Assembly: GCA_910579995.1 (NCBI GenBank)
Contig: CAJTWH010000002.1
Location: 124,001-188,000, forward strand
Direction: 5' to 3'
Source: an uncultured Muribaculaceae bacterium
Lineage (GTDB): Bacteria; Bacteroidota; Bacteroidia; Bacteroidales; Muribaculaceae
Length of the DNA stretch: 64,000 bases
In this document: piece by piece, positions 63,348 to 64,000 of the stretch
Layout: the number at the start of each line of letters is the position of its first letter
Numbering within the stretch: the stretch's first letter is position 1
Program-made: the position numbers and the translations under genes
The notes under the pieces: generated by a model
Database searches by the model: none
What the model saw: the letters and a program-made list of their open reading frames with translations, nothing else
Told to the model about the DNA's origin: nothing

Positions 63348-64000
63348 CTACTTGAACCATCCTGTGTAGGCTATGCCGATGGCGAGCTGGGGTTCGTTGT
63401 TGTATTGGCGTCGGAGTATGCCGTAGGTGTATTCGCCTTTCACTACTATCTGCTTGATGGGATACCAGTTTACACCGGCCGATATCTTGTGGCGGCGGCA
63501 CCATCCGAGCGATGTCGTCCCGTCTACCCGTGCCATGGAGTCGTAATAGTCGTAGCGGCCGTATAGATAGAATCGCTGGCCGCCACAAGTGAGCTTGGGC
63601 GAGAGGCTGAAGAGGTTGTAGCCTGCCTCTATGCCGGCGCATACGGCGTCGGAGGCTACCTCCTGTCGCTTCGAGGTGGATGATTTGGGCATTTTGATGT
63701 TGAAGTCTGATATGTGGCGCGAGTCGCTAAGGTGTCCCCAGTCGAAGTAGCCGCGGGCCACGATATTGTGGGCGTTGTAGGCGAAGTCGAATGAGCCGAT
63801 GGCGACGGTGCCGTGGACGCCGTCGTTGCGCGACGAGGATGTCGGGTAGAGGGTGTTGCGGAAGGAGTTGCCTACGTAGCCGCTCACGCTCATTCTCAGC
63901 CCGGGCACGGAGTAATTGTCTACCCTCACGGCGCCGGCATAGACATTGGCTATCTTGAACTCGAATGGCGACGCTGAGCCGTCGTGTATCCATGATTGGT
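63348..64000 (-). CDS. Outer-membrane beta-barrel (porin-like) protein, C-terminal part
   Basis: The frame is open to the right edge of the window and shows about 217 residues, ending IGIAYTGWFK. The alternating hydrophobic/polar strands rich in Tyr, Phe and Gly (RMSVSGYVGNSF, NIVARGYFDWGHL, FYLYGRYDYYDSM, IVVKGEYTYGIL) mark a transmembrane beta barrel of the phosphate-porin or OprO type, as found in front of imelysin genes. The start lies outside the window. It would be the first gene, or near the first, of the imelysin operon. Confidence 0.8.
   Translation of the reverse strand, partial: QSWIHDGSASPFEFKIANVYAGAVRVDNYSVPGLRMSVSGYVGNSFRNTLYPTSSSRNDGVHGTVAIGSFDFAYNAHNIVARGYFDWGHLSDSRHISDFNIKMPKSSTSKRQEVASDAVCAGIEAGYNLFSLSPKLTCGGQRFYLYGRYDYYDSMARVDGTTSLGWCRRHKISAGVNWYPIKQIVVKGEYTYGILRRQYNNEPQLAIGIAYTGWFK

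Overview
The window reads as chromosomal DNA of a gut-type member of the order Bacteroidales, most likely near Muribaculaceae; the family is an inference from gene content, not a measurement. The evidence is repeated Bacteroidetes promoters (TTTG, about 20 bp, TAnnTTTG), almost no Shine-Dalgarno sequences, a SusC/SusD polysaccharide utilization locus (PUL) with a hybrid two-component regulator, an Rnf operon led by an RseC-like gene, anaerobic ribonucleotide reductase, and a C10 protease with a type IX secretion style tail. I see no phage, insertion sequence, integrase, CRISPR array or rRNA. No stretch longer than 300 bp lacks a gene or RNA.

Layout. 1-6.4 kb: the end of glutamate dehydrogenase, a DUF805 membrane protein coupled to a FecBCD/BtuFCD-type uptake ABC transporter, a hypothetical gene, a DUF3108 protein, a YhcH-family protein and thymidine kinase. 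6.6-9.6 kb: class II fructose-bisphosphate aldolase, phosphofructokinase and nadC. 9.7-14.9 kb: rseC-rnfBCDGEA, the ion-pumping ferredoxin:NAD oxidoreductase. 15.2-20 kb: nrdD-nrdG, tRNA-Lys(CTT) and the NAD-salvage pair pncA-pncB. 20.1-33.6 kb: a complete fructan-type PUL. Fructokinase, sugar permease and GH32 lie on the minus strand; the hybrid sensor, SusC, SusD and a DUF4960 lipoprotein lie on the plus strand. A 55-bp element occurs twice, in both promoter regions. 33.7-42.5 kb: two acetyltransferases, a small DxDxDG-loop protein, a TPR-LuxR membrane regulator, a probable small RNA, a tRNA nucleotidyltransferase operon and a secreted C10 protease.

42.5-49.4 kb holds the most interesting segment. 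A tightly packed five-gene minus-strand operon encodes an NAD(P)-binding protein, a pyridoxamine-oxidase-fold flavoprotein, a zinc-type macrodomain, a class M-like sirtuin (His to Gln) and a tannase-like hydrolase. It is divergent from an HxlR regulator. A near-identical palindromic operator lies about 54 bp upstream of the promoters of this operon and of a degenerate metallo-beta-lactamase-fold lipoprotein. I propose a redox- or electrophile-responsive ADP-ribosylation module without the lipoylation partners known from Firmicutes. It is followed by an AraC regulator and a three-gene RND efflux operon (49.6-55.3 kb).

55.4-64 kb: a GIN-domain repeat protein, a P-loop kinase and a GH51 arabinofuranosidase. 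Then comes a minus-strand operon of outer-membrane barrel protein (cut by the window edge), imelysin lipoprotein, di-heme lipoprotein and CcsA/ResB-type cytochrome c biogenesis protein. An unusual G-rich repeat and inverted repeat sits between the first two of these.

Several modules meet at NAD: Rnf reduces it, nadC and pncAB make it, and the sirtuin would consume it. Start codons were often settled by the position of the TAnnTTTG element rather than by the longest reading frame.
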